From: Piezodorus guildinii
Taxonomy: Eukaryota; Arthropoda; Insecta; Hemiptera; Pentatomidae
Reading direction: 5' to 3'
DNA: 64,000 nt
Assembly: GCA_023052935.1 (NCBI GenBank)
Contig: JAJSOM010000047.1
Span: 1-64,000, forward strand
Positions 43,939 through 53,813 of the stretch are shown here, one piece after another (the stretch's first letter is position 1; each line of letters begins with the position of its first letter). Below the pieces are notes generated by a model that saw nothing but the letters and a program-made list of their open reading frames with translations, was not told the DNA's origin and ran no database searches. Both the position numbers and the translations under genes were made by a program.

Positions 43939-45800
43939 ATTTTTTTTTTTTTTTTTTTTAACTTCATTTATTGATTTGCACCTGTCAGCAGTATTGTGAC
44001 AATCAGCAAATAGGATGAAACAATAAACATAATAATGACATGTCAGGCATGAGGAAGGACAGTACCCAGCAGCACGTCTTCTCGTCAGGTTTATTTCATG
44101 TATGGTGTCCAGCATTTTTGAATTGATTGAAGTCTTTATTTTATGTCAGAGTGTTAATAAGGCTATTATATTATGATTAGGGGCCACTTGAAGTGTTCAT
44201 AGCTTGAGTGAAGTAAGCGAGCTCTTGGAGAAGGCTCAAAAGGGGCTGAATAAGATTATTCAACCCCCTAATTATTTGTGAAATATGGGATGTATTTTCA
44301 CCTGAAGACGGCTGCTGTGGTATTTTCCTCCTCATACCCGAGCCTGTTGGTTCGTTGTTGGGAGGCGGAAATGCGTAATTTGGTCCCATCTGGAGGGATG
44401 ATGATTCCCGTGGCTGGTTTGGTGGCCCCAATGGCTGAAGTGGTGGTTCCAGTGGCTGGAGTGCTGGTTCCTGTTGTCGAGTCGGAGCTCTCAGCTGCTG
44501 AACTGGCAACTCTATCTTACCATTATCCTGTTTTGGTGGGTTGATAGATGTTTTTTGACGGAGATCTGGAAATTCGTCGAAATTTCGTGATGGAGGATGA
44601 GGTCGTTCGGAGGTGTGTATTCGTGATGTTCGTTGAATCCTCAACTCCTTCAGAACTTGGCACCCACGGTAGTTGGCTGGATGTCCTCCCTGGCAGTTGG
44701 CGCATGTCGCTGGTGTTTCCTTTGCCTTTGTACAAGTTGCACTGGCGTGGCTAAGACCACATCTTACACAACGTGGAGGGTGGTTACAGTACGACTTCGT
44801 GTGTCCGTACTGCTGGCATCTGATACACTGTGGTATGACTCTTCTTTTTCTTGGCTCTTCTACTCTTATTTTTGTATAGAATATAGATGGAATCTCAAAA
44901 AATTTTTCATTGTAGGTTGATTTGGAGATGTCAACGAAAAACATTGGGAGTGGGTTTTTTAACCTAGAAATCACATTAGTTACGTTTACAACATTGTAAC
45001 CATATTTTTCTATACCTTTTTTTATTTCCAAAATAGGGGTAGTGTAGTGGAGGTTTTTCACGACTATCCTGTGGTTTTTGTCTTCAGGAAGTTGATAAGT
45101 ATGAAAATCAGCTTCTGAATTCTTAAGACTGCTTACTAATTTTCGATATACTTCTGAGGTAGAGGGGTAAACAGTTACCCATTTTAGTGTAGTTTTAAGA
45201 TAAAATGAATTCGGAGACGATTTATTTTCTAAATATGTGACGAAAGCTTGGTAGTCTTGGATGCCGTTAATGTGTATTGGAGGCGGTTTATCTTTGGGGG
45301 GTCTAGCATTATTGGTAGGCTGATCTACTTCTATTAAATTTTCTAACGGAGCATAAGTGTTACTTACTGGGATGGTTATGTCATTTCTTGCGACTGTTGT
45401 TTTTTGCCTACGTGGATCCCTGGATTCAGCTAGCGAGTTCCTTTTCTTCCCAGTAACTAAGGCCCAGGCATCTCGTAATGTTTCATCCCGATTAAGGCCT
45501 AATACACTTTCCCCACTTCCCTCAACACACTGCGTTGAGGTGGGGAGCATTTCAGCTGTAGGTCTCACCTTTGACTTCAAATGGAGACTCAGGACCCTTC
45601 AGTCTTCAATTTGATACCAAAAGAATAAAATTTAGTCAAAAGAATTGACTGAATTCTAATAAACTTTTTGACGAAAAAATATAGGTTATTTATAGTTATC
45701 AAGCACCAAAATATATTTACGGAACACCAATGCCGAACTGAGAAAAACCAATCGAAAAGGAAAGAGAAATAATAAGATAGTACGTGCATGAGTACGTTCT
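43939..45800 (-). mobile_element. ORF1-only Jockey-type element (K)
   Basis: Minus-strand element with a T-run (poly-A tail) at 43,939-43,959, a 3' UTR of about 220 bp and an intact ORF1 (44,177-45,580), then a leader of uncertain length. No ORF2 lies between the ORF1 stop and the tail. The 3' UTR keeps a block ('gtgctgctgggtactgtcc' on the minus strand) comparable to 'agtgctgcaaatgggcag' in the second Jockey family, so ORF2 was lost from an ordinary element or never present. The upstream limit is not certain and I found no convincing target duplication. Confidence 0.7.
44177..45580 (-). CDS. Jockey-type ORF1: zinc-knuckle protein of the ORF1-only element
   Basis: 467 residues, uninterrupted. 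The N-terminus contains DAWALVTGKKRNSLAES. The conserved domain has PPPIHINGIQDYQAFVTYLE, HRIVVKNLHYTTPILEIKKG and NPLPMFFVDIS (PRE_C2HC type). Three CCHC knuckles follow: CIRCQQYGHTKSYC, CVRCGLSHASATC, CANCQGGHPANYRGC. A Pro/Gln-rich linker with repeated PLxPP units leads to a C-terminal segment, NLIQPLLSLLQELAYF. Order and spacing match ORF1 of copies A and C, but it belongs to a separate lineage. It probably binds RNA. The ORF2 that should follow is absent. Confidence 0.88.
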   Translation of the reverse strand: MKSKVRPTAEMLPTSTQCVEGSGESVLGLNRDETLRDAWALVTGKKRNSLAESRDPRRQKTTVARNDITIPVSNTYAPLENLIEVDQPTNNARPPKDKPPPIHINGIQDYQAFVTYLENKSSPNSFYLKTTLKWVTVYPSTSEVYRKLVSSLKNSEADFHTYQLPEDKNHRIVVKNLHYTTPILEIKKGIEKYGYNVVNVTNVISRLKNPLPMFFVDISKSTYNEKFFEIPSIFYTKIRVEEPRKRRVIPQCIRCQQYGHTKSYCNHPPRCVRCGLSHASATCTKAKETPATCANCQGGHPANYRGCQVLKELRIQRTSRIHTSERPHPPSRNFDEFPDLRQKTSINPPKQDNGKIELPVQQLRAPTRQQEPALQPLEPPLQPLGPPNQPRESSSLQMGPNYAFPPPNNEPTGSGMRRKIPQQPSSGENTSHISQIIRGLNNLIQPLLSLLQELAYFTQAMNTSSGP

Positions 45801-45804
45801 TGTG

Positions 45805-45955
45805 TTTAAAGAGCCCTCGTGCCACACTTCATCAAATGCCTGGGCGACATCCAAAAATTCCCCAATTGCATATTGCTTTTTTTCTTGTACTTCAGCTATG
45901 AAGTCTGTAACTCTGTGTAATTGGAGTGTCGTTGAGTGTTACATGAGAAAAACAA
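45805..45955 (-). pseudogene. Jockey reverse transcriptase fragment
   Basis: Minus-strand frame with AIGEFLDVAQAFDEVWHEGS, matching block A of the reverse transcriptase (FLDVAQAFDKVWHDGL in copy A), preceded by a counterpart of the STIQQCHRVVD region with one stop. It is only about 50 codons long and lies directly upstream of the ORF1-only element, in the same direction. Confidence 0.75.
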
Positions 45956-45959
45956 ATAT

Positions 45960-46132
45960 ATGCTAATGAATACAATCTTAACTTCCAATATTTAACAACC
46001 ATAAAAAAAAATGTCTACATCACCATTATTAGGTATTTTTGTACTTATGGGATTGAGCTAGGGAGCTTTGTAAATATTGATAAATTGAAACTATTGATTT
46101 TTTCCCGCATCAAATGATTGCAATCCAAAATC
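45960..46132. other. Short spacer
   Basis: AT-rich, no feature recognised. Confidence 0.4.
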
Positions 46133-46612
46133 CTAATATGAGAGGTCAGGTGAATAAGGCGGATGTTGGAGAACTTCGTAGCCCAACTCGTGCAGTCGTC
46201 GAAGCGTTGGTTGTGCAACGTGTGGTCTGGCGTTATCGTGGAGCAGGATCGGCCCCTTCCGATTCATCAATGCTGGGCAATGACGTTGCAATTTTTGAGT
46301 TCCGAGTTCCGCCGCCATTTCTCGTGTGGTTTTGGTTGGGTCTTCTTCCACTTTTGACCTCAGCTGGTCATTGTCCAGAGCAAGATGACGGCCCCGACCT
46401 TCCTTGTCTTCGAGGTCGAAATCTCCTCTGCGAAACTTCTGGAACCAACGCTGCACCGTGCACTCATTAATAGCGCCCTGACTCCACACTTCATTAATAT
46501 TACGAGCCGTTTGCGCAGCGCTGCGCCCTAATTTAAATTCGTAATAATAAATTTGACGAAAATCGCACTTTGACATTTTCGATTCAAGACCTTTGAACAC
46601 ACTGAACAAAAC
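46133..46612 (-). pseudogene. Mariner transposase, middle deleted
   Basis: The N-terminal paired helix-turn-helix region is intact from about MNLFSKIV or MSKCDFRQ: ARNINEVWSQGAINECTVQR, WFQKFRRGDFDLEDKEGRGR, LRSKVEEDPTKTTREMAAEL. It then jumps to LQRHCPALMNRKGPILLHDN, ARPHVAQPTLRRLHELGYEV and PPYSPDLS. The block with the first catalytic Asp (about 100 residues) is deleted in frame. The second catalytic Asp (HDN) and the PYSPDL block remain. Without the first Asp it cannot catalyse transposition, but the DNA-binding part could still be made. Confidence 0.85.
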
Positions 46613-46768
46613 GATTTTACTAAACAAATTCATGGTGAAAGAGAGGGTATTAGATAAGGTTTGTTTTGGTATAATAATGATCAATGTTAGGATTAGCTTT
46701 GTTTACACAATTGGAATTAAGATATTGCAATAGAGGAAACCTGCGTTAATTTCGCATCAGCCCAATAA
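46133..46768 (-). mobile_element. Mariner element, internally deleted and 3'-truncated
   Basis: Minus strand. The 5' end is near 46,768 after a TA-rich tract; the first bases read 'gggctgatgcgaaattaacg' on the minus strand, a plausible mariner terminus. The matching 3' terminus is missing, because the element ends at the PYSPDLS codons at 46,133. Confidence 0.72.
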
Positions 46769-46796
46769 TATATAATATATATATATATATATCTTC

Positions 46797-46917
46797 TTAG
46801 TGGTCCTTGGCCGGCCTCAACATAACCTGCCACAGTCCTCTATCCTCCACCATACGGATCCCTGCACGCCGCATATCCTCCAGGACCTTTTCTCCATCCC
46901 GCTTTTGGCCTCCCCTT
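46797..46917 (-). pseudogene. LINE ORF2 C-terminal scrap
   Basis: Minus-strand frame EKVLEDMRRAGIRMVEDRGL, WQVMLRPAKDH, the pattern of the last residues of several insect LINE proteins (DMR..G.....A.DR..W). It abuts the 21-bp repeats of the foldback element and happens to be in frame with them, giving a chimeric open frame of 97 codons that I do not consider a gene. Confidence 0.55.
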
Positions 46918-47064
46918 AAGTCAAATTCAACCTTTTCCAAGTCAAATTCAACCTTTTCCAAGTCAAATTCAACCTTTTCCAAGTCAAATTCAACCTTTTC
47001 CAAGTCAAATTCAACCTTTTCCAAGTCAAATTCAACTTTTTCCATTTCAAATTCAACCTTTTTC
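46918..47064 (-). repeat. 21-bp tandem repeat, left tip
   Basis: Seven units of 'aagtcaaattcaaccttttc(c)', the innermost diverged. Read on the minus strand they encode KVEFDLE heptads, because 21 is a multiple of 3; this is a by-product. The right tip (50,345-50,428) has four units in the opposite orientation. Confidence 0.9.
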
Positions 47065-47345
47065 GATTTCAATAAAATAATAAAAATCAAATTAACATGA
47101 TTTTATGTTTTAATGGTTATTTTTATTACACCTTATGTTTTTAACCCTCGTGGCTTGTTAAATGTTCCCAGGGGCCTTTCTGCATATAATTAGTCACGAA
47201 TATAATAATAAGTATAACCGATACTTTAATTTTAAGACATTTGCGATACAAGGTCTGGTAGTCGGATTAGCGGGGGTTCGTTTTATTTTAGTTTTATAGT
47301 CGCGGGCGAAAATATTATCAATATAGGTTTATTTTATTTATTAGA
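47065..47345. repeat. Left unique arm of the foldback element
   Basis: Inverted counterpart of about 50,060-50,344. Shared blocks include 'gtcacgaatataataataag', 'aagtataaccgatactttaa' and 'acaaggtctggtagtcgg'. Few differences are seen. Confidence 0.88.
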
Positions 47346-47975
47346 TAGTAGGCTCAGTAGCTGCGTTCCCAAAGGTTCGTTACCGACTACACTATTAATT
47401 TCAATCGCGCTCGCTCAAATATGGGTTTATTATAACTTTTTCGTATTTATTGGATACAAGGCTGAGTAGCTGCGTTCCCAAAGGTTCGTTACCGACTACA
47501 CTATTAATTTTAATCGCGCTCGCTCAAATATGGGTTTATTATAACTTTTTCGTATTTATTGGATATTAGGCTCAGTAGCTTCGTTCCCAAAGGTTCGTTA
47601 CCGACTACACTATTAATTTTAATCGCGCTTGCTCAAATATGGGTTTATTATAATTTTTTCGTATTTATTGGATACAAGGCTCAGTAGCTGCGTTCCCAAA
47701 GGTTCGTTACCGACTACACTATTTATTTTAAGTGCTCTCGCTCAAGAAGAAGTTTATTTTAACTTTATCGTATTTATTGGCTACTAGGCTTAGTAGCTGC
47801 GTTCCCGAAGATTCGTTACCGATAATACTATAAGTTTTAATCGCGCTCGCTCAAGAAGAGGTTTATTTTAACTTTTTCGTATTTACTGCATACCAGGCTC
47901 AGTCGCTGCGTAACCAAGGACTCGTTATAGATTATACTATTAATTTTATTTGCGCTAACTCAAGTAGAGGTTTAT
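47346..47975 (-). repeat. 109-bp tandem array, left arm (about 6 units)
   Basis: The block 'ggctcagtagctgcgttccc' or a variant recurs at about 47,352, 47,461, 47,569, 47,678, 47,787 and 47,896, a period of 109 bp. Units become more diverged toward the centre. Orientation is opposite to the right arm. Confidence 0.92.
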
Positions 47976-48214
47976 CAAATAAGAATGTGCTTAAAATATC
48001 GTTCTGTTTAGCTGATTATTATCAAACTCCAAAATAATAACCAAAAAGTTAACTTACTATCCTGAAAAAAAGGATAAGCGGTAACTCAATACATGAAAAG
48101 TTACAAAAAACACGAAATAAACATACATTAGACCAACTGACTAACAAAACATTGACACATTCACTAACAAAACTCTCGAAACACGAATACAGAAATTAGC
48201 TTAGAAAAGAAACA
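47976..48214. other. Central spacer of the foldback element
   Basis: A single-copy AT-rich segment between the arms with no frame of note. Any internal gene the element may once have had is not here. Confidence 0.7.
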
Positions 48215-50059
48215 CGAATTTATAATAAACCCATAATTGAGCGAGCGCGATAACAATTAATAGTGAAATCGGTAACGAACTTTTGGAAACGCAGATACTG
48301 AGCCTAGTATCGCATAAATACGAAAAAGTTATAATAAACCCATATTTGTGCGAGCGCGATTAAAATTAATAGTGTAGTCGGTAACGAACCTTTGAGAACG
48401 CAGCTACTGAGCCTTGTATCCAATAAATACGAAAAAGTTATAATAAACCCATATTTGAGCGAGCGCGATTAAAATGAATAGTGTAATCGGTAACAAACCT
48501 TTGGGAACGCAGCTACTGAGCATTGTATCCAATAAATATGAAAAAGTTATAATAAACCGATATTTGAGGGAGCGCGATTAAAATTAATAGTGTAATCGGT
48601 AATGAACCTTTGGGAACGCAGCTACTGAGCCTTGTATCCAATAAATACGAAAAAGTTATAATAAACCCATATTTGAGCGAGCGCGATTAAAATTAATAGT
48701 GTAATCGGTAACAAACCTTTGGGAACGCAGCTACTGAGCATTGTATCCAATAAATATGAAAAAGTTATAATAAACCGATATTTGAGGGAGCGCGATTAAA
48801 ATTAATAGTGTAATCGGTAATGAACCTTTGGGAACGCAGCTACTGAGCCTTGTATCCAATAAATACGAAAAAGTTATAATAAACCCATATTTGAGCGAGC
48901 GCACGAATAATTAATAGAATGGTCGGGAAAGAACCTCCTTTAACGCAGCTACTGAGCCTTGTATCCAATAAATACGAAAAAGTTATAATAAACCGATATT
49001 TGAGGGAGCGCGATTAAAATTAATAGTGTAATCGGTAACAAACCTTTGGGAACGCAGCTACTGAGCATTGTATCCAATAAATATGAAAAAGTTATAATAA
49101 ACCGATATTTGAGGGAGCGCGATTAAAATTAATAGTGTAATCGGTAATGAACCTTTGGGAACGCAGCTACTGAGCCTTGTATCCAATAAATACGAAAAAG
49201 TTATAATAAACCCATATTTGAGCGAGCGCGATTAAAATTAATAGTGTAATCGGTAACAAACCTTTGGGAACGCAGCTACTGAGCATTGTATCCAATAAAT
49301 ATGAAAAAGTTATAATAAACCGATATTTGAGGGAGCGCGATTAAAATTAATAGTGTAATCGGTAATGAACCTTTGGGAACGCAGCTACTCAGCCTTGTAT
49401 CCAATAAATACGAAAAAGTTATAATAAACCCATATTTGAGCGAGCGCACGAATAATTAATAGAATGGTCGGGAAAGAACCTCCTTTAACGCAGCTACTGA
49501 GCCTTGTATCCAATAAATACGAAAAAGTTATAATAAACCCATATTTGAGGGAGCGCGATTAAAATTAATAGTATAATCGGTAACGAACCTTTAGGAACGC
49601 AGCTACTCAGGCTAGTATCCAATAAATACGAAAAAGTTATAATAAACCCATATTTGATTGAGCGCGATTAAAATTAATAGTGTAATCGGTAACGAACCTT
49701 TGGGAACGCAGCTACTCAGCCTTGTATCCAATAAATACGAAAAAGTTATAATAAACCCATATTTGATTGAGCGCGATTAAAATTAATAGTGTAATCGGTA
49801 ACGAACCTTTGGAAACTCAGCTACTGAGCCTAGTATCCAATAAATACGAAAAAGTTATAATAAACCCATATTTGAGCGAGCGCGATTAAAATTAATAGTG
49901 TAGTCGGTAACGAACCTTTGGGAACGCAGCTACTGAGCCTTGTATCCAATAAATACGAAAAAGTTATAATAAACCCATATTTGAGCTAGCGCGATTAAAA
50001 TTAATAGTATAATCGGTAGCAAACGTTTGGGAACGCATCTGCTGAGCCTACTATCTAAT
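48215..50059 (+). repeat. 109-bp tandem array, right arm (about 17 units) with higher-order repeats
   Basis: The block 'gcagctactgagcctwgtat' recurs every 109 bp from about 48,294 to 50,038. Units alternate between recognisable types ('cattgtatccaataaatatg' against 'ccttgtatccaataaatacg'). A distinct variant with 'gcacgaataattaatag' occurs at 48,901 and 49,446, exactly 545 bp (five units) apart, so blocks of five have been duplicated. Confidence 0.92.
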
Positions 50060-50344
50060 AAATACGAAAAAGTTAAAATAAACCTCTATTGATAATATTT
50101 TCGCCCGCGATTATAAAACTAAAATAAAACGAATCCCGCTAATCCGACTACCAGACCTTGTATCGCAAATGTCTTAAAATTAAAGTATCGGTTATACTTA
50201 TTATTATATTCGTGACTAATTATATGTAGAAAGCCCCCTGGGAATATTTAACAATCCACAAGGGTTAAAAACATAAGTTGTAATTAAAATAACCATCAAA
50301 ACATAAAATCATGTTGATTTGATTTTTATTATTTTATTGAAATC
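50060..50344. repeat. Right unique arm of the foldback element
   Basis: Inverted match of 47,065-47,345 with scattered substitutions. Confidence 0.88.
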
Positions 50345-50433
50345 GAAAAAGGTTGAATTTGAAATGGAAAAGGTTGAATTTGACTTGGAAAAGGTTGAAT
50401 TTGACTTGGAAAAGGTTGAATTTGACTTGGAAA
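50345..50433 (+). repeat. 21-bp tandem repeat, right tip
   Basis: Four units of 'ggaaaaggttgaatttgactt' or a close variant, followed directly by a (TA)n tract. Confidence 0.9.
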
Positions 50434-50435
50434 TG

Positions 50436-50436
<1 letters not shown>

Positions 50437-50486
<50 letters not shown>
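50437..50486. repeat. (TA)n microsatellite
   Basis: About 24 TA units between the foldback element and PLE 2. Confidence 0.95.
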
Positions 50487-50490
<4 letters not shown>

Positions 50491-51030
50491 GGTTGATATA
50501 TAACCTACATATATAAATATATATGTATATATTTCAAAGGTTGTAGGCTAAACATCTAACAATAACATCATATATTAATTATTGTATACTAATATTAATG
50601 TTCTGTTTTTTTCTTTATCCACTGTTAAGGCATGATTATGAGAACAATAAATTCTCGAAATGTTGCATAGATAAAATTGTTTATTCATTGACTGAAACCT
50701 GAGAACAACACAAACTTAAATTATCAACAGTCGAGAACTGATCAAACAATATATATATATATATATTAGGATTTAAATTAGGATTTACATTAAAGATATT
50801 ATTATAAAATTACTTACAATTTTGGACAAAATAGTGTCTTAACTAGACATGTTTAGCCTACAAGCTTTGAAAGAACACTGAAAAAATAAAAAAGGAATAG
50901 TTCAAGTATGGAAGATTTTCCAGGAATTTATGATGACGTCAGGAGTCTGGGGTATTCTCCCTCCTATTGTTGAGTTGTTTTCGTTTTATTTCGTATTATT
51001 ACTAAGACATTTATTTTATTTTTTTAAATT

Positions 51031-51214
51031 TTAATATGTGTTTATCAAATTTGAGTAACATGCATTTAGATTTTGGACATCCGATTTTTTATTAATGGCG
51101 CGATTTTTATATTTCTCTATGGTAATCATTTCTTTAAAATTTCGTTTGAAGCTGTTTTTTTCATAATGAATAATTTTCGGTGAGTGAAATTTGAATGAAT
51201 GTCCCGTTTTTCTG
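51031..51214 (-). pseudogene. GIY-YIG protein C-terminal codons in the inverted copy (PLE 2)
   Basis: On the minus strand the inverted copy still encodes the last 60 residues of the nuclease protein (KTGHSFKFHSPKIIHYEKNS through NLNACYSNLINTY and a stop). The nuclease motif itself is not included. Confidence 0.75.
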
Positions 51215-51273
51215 TATGATGTTCTATATCTAAAGTTCGAATTTTAAATAGTGAAATCAACAATCATAAAGTA

Positions 51274-53341
51274 GAAATTTGCAAACTTTTACCGTGTAAA
51301 ATTAGTGACAGTTTTTTCAATAATATTAATAAAACATATGAACAACAATTTAGCCAAATAAAAGATACCCAAATAAATAAAATAAGAAAAATATCAGCAT
51401 TAAAACACAACCATATCGGGAATGAAAAATGGTTCGTAAACCTCTCTAATATAGAGTTTCCGTATGAAATAAAGCAGTTTTTATCTCTTGGCCCCAAACA
51501 TTCCATAGATTGTGAAACTAAACATGTGCCAATAACTACAATTATTAGTGATATTGAGTATATTATACAAAACAACATAGAAGAAAACAAACGAGATGAA
51601 ATGAGAGGTAAATGTGTAAACATAATTACAAATTATAAAAATAACAGATCTTCAATAATAGGAATTCGGACACGCAAAAAATATATAAAACCACAAAAGA
51701 GTTTTTAAAAACTAATCCGGACATAATAATCACAAAAACGGACAAAACAAACCAAACAGATAAAAAAATCGGTTCAAATCCTACTTATAAATTAATGACA
51801 GACACCAATAAAGCCTTGAGTACAATAAAAAAACTTAAATACATAGACATCAAAACGTATCAGAAACTCATCACGAATTCCCTAACATCCCCTAAATTAT
51901 ATTCAGTTATAAAAAACCACAAACCGGGAAATCCAGTGAGACCCATAGTATCATTTATTAATTCCCCTACATACGAACTTTCCAAATATTTAGCCAATAT
52001 TTTAAAATATCTGTCAACTAACAAATATAATGTTAAAGATTCTTTTGAATTCCACGGAAAAATTACCCAAATCCATGTGCCCACAGGTTATAAACTAATT
52101 TCATTAGACGCCTCCTCTCTATTTACTAATATTTGTATTCTGAAAATTAAAGAAATAATTGAAAAGAAGTGGAACAAAATCGAAACACACACAACCATCC
52201 CCAAAAACCAATTTCTGAAACTCCTCACCCTCTGTACGGATAGAGGATATTTCCAATTTAATGATAACTTTTATGTTCAAAAGTATGGCTGCCCCATGGG
52301 ATCCCCTATTGCTCCAATTCTGGCAGACATTTACTTAGAAGAATTACTCGATACAGTTATTCCCAAAATTCCATTCAATATTCCGTTTTTATTTAAATTT
52401 GTAGATGACATCATAACCGCAATGCCCACAGAAAATAATGAAGAAGAAATTATTTTAACTGAATTTAACAAATATTCACACAGACTGAGATTTACGATTA
52501 AACATGAAACTAACAATAATTTACCATTTTTAGACATACTCTTAATTCACAAACAAAACGGGGAAATAGAAACCAAGTGGTGGCAAAAGCCTATTCATTC
52601 CGGTAGATACATCCACTATAAAAGTCAATGTCCTAATAGGTATAAAATCAACATAGCAAAAAATTTAATAGATCGAGCCAGAAAATTAACCTAAAAAAAT
52701 ACCAAAAAATGGCGGAAAATAAAGTAGTTGACCTACTTTTAGAAAATGGTTATCCACACAAACTTATATGTAAACTACTAAAACAGATACCAACGTCACA
52801 AAAACAACAACACAATGAGAACAGCACCAAAATATATTACACTATCCCATACATACCCACACTTTCCGAAAAACTTGCAAAAGCACTTAACATTAACAGA
52901 AATAATAGTGATTCAGCCATTACGTACAAAAATATAAATACTTTATCAAAATTATTTACAAAAACTAAAGATTCCGACAAATTAGACCTTCAATCAAATG
53001 TAGTATACGAAATACCTTGTGAAGACAAATGCGGAAAGTCTTATTTTGGAACATCTGAACAATATTTAAAAAGGAGAGTATACCAACACAAATATAGCTG
53101 CACTTCAATTAAAAAATACCCAAATAAACCTGACCAAACTGCCCTCACTACTCATTTCAGAAAAACGGGACATTCATTCAAATTTCACTCACCGAAAATT
53201 ATTCATTATGAAAAAAACAGCTTCAAACGAAATTTTAAAGAAATGATTACCATAGAGAAATATAAAAATCGCGCCATTAATAAAAAATCGGATGTCCAAA
53301 ATCTAAATGCATGTTACTCAAATTTGATAAACACATATTAA
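51274..53341 (+). pseudogene. Penelope reverse transcriptase plus GIY-YIG protein, two frameshifts (PLE 2)
   Basis: The N-terminal part (51,274-51,708) includes KHNHIGNEKWFVNLSNIEFP. After a frameshift, TTKEFLKTNPDIIITKTDKT leads into the main frame 51,795-52,694 with LYSVIKNHKPGNPVRPIVSF, YKLISLDASSLFTNI, YGCPMGSPIAPILADIYLEE and the catalytic FVDDIITA at about 52,398. A second one-base shift near 52,690 separates the nuclease part (52,709-53,341), which has CEDKCGKSYFGTSEQYLKRR then VYQHKYSC. Conserved residues after TKTDK are missing. It was formerly one long protein of the Penelope type and is now inactive. Confidence 0.87.
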
Positions 53342-53724
53342 AATTTAAAAAAATAAAATAAATGTCTTAGTAATAATACGAAATAAAACGAAAACAACTC
53401 AACAATAGGAGGGAGAATACCCCAGACTCCTGACGTCATCATAAATTCCTGGAAAATCTTCCATACTTGAACTATTCCTTTTTTATTTTTTCAGTGTTCT
53501 TTCAAAGCTTGTAGGCTAAACATGTCTAGTTAAGACACTATTTTGTCCAAAATTGTAAGTAATTTTATAATAATATCTTTAATGTAAATCCTAATTTAAA
53601 ATATCTATGTACCTACTGTATGATTATTCATTGTTCAATGTACTCTTTTTTATATCTCTAACAATAACATCATATATTAATTATTGAATAATAATATTAA
53701 TGTTCTGTTTTTTTTTTCCACTGT

Positions 53725-53772
53725 TAAGGCATGATTATGAGAACAATAAATTCTCGAAACGTCGCATAGATG
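53725..53772 (+). ncRNA. Hammerhead-like motif in PLE 2 terminal repeat
   Basis: 'atgattat', then 'GAGAAcaataaaTTCTC' (stem II) and 'gaaacgtcgcat'. The right half has the expected GAAA and GTC of a hammerhead, but the CTGANGA core is altered (ATGATTA) and stem I is weak. The direct copy at 50,635-50,672 has lost the GTC (gaaatgttg), consistent with decay at CpG sites. Confidence 0.35.
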
Positions 53773-53813
53773 AAATTGTTTATTCATTGACTGAAACCTA
53801 AGAACAACACAAA

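Larger units (their letters stand above)
46918..50433. mobile_element. Foldback-type element with long inverted arms of tandem repeats
   Basis: A 3.5-kb structure with mirror-image arms. From outside in: 21-bp tandem repeats (7 left, 4 right), about 290 bp of unique arm, then 109-bp tandem units (about 6 left, about 17 right), and a central spacer of about 220 bp. The arms are close to 95% alike by eye outside the arrays. There is no transposase gene. This architecture (long inverted repeats made of direct repeats) is that of Foldback/Galileo-type elements. The outer limits are uncertain because (TA)n tracts lie on both sides. Confidence 0.8.

Noticed and set aside
46114..46470. 118-codon plus-strand frame
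   Set aside because: It is the antisense shadow of the mariner transposase.
47100..50320. Regularly spaced repeats that could suggest a CRISPR array
   Set aside because: The whole 109-bp unit is conserved with no variable spacers, the arrays are inverted relative to each other, and the context is eukaryotic.
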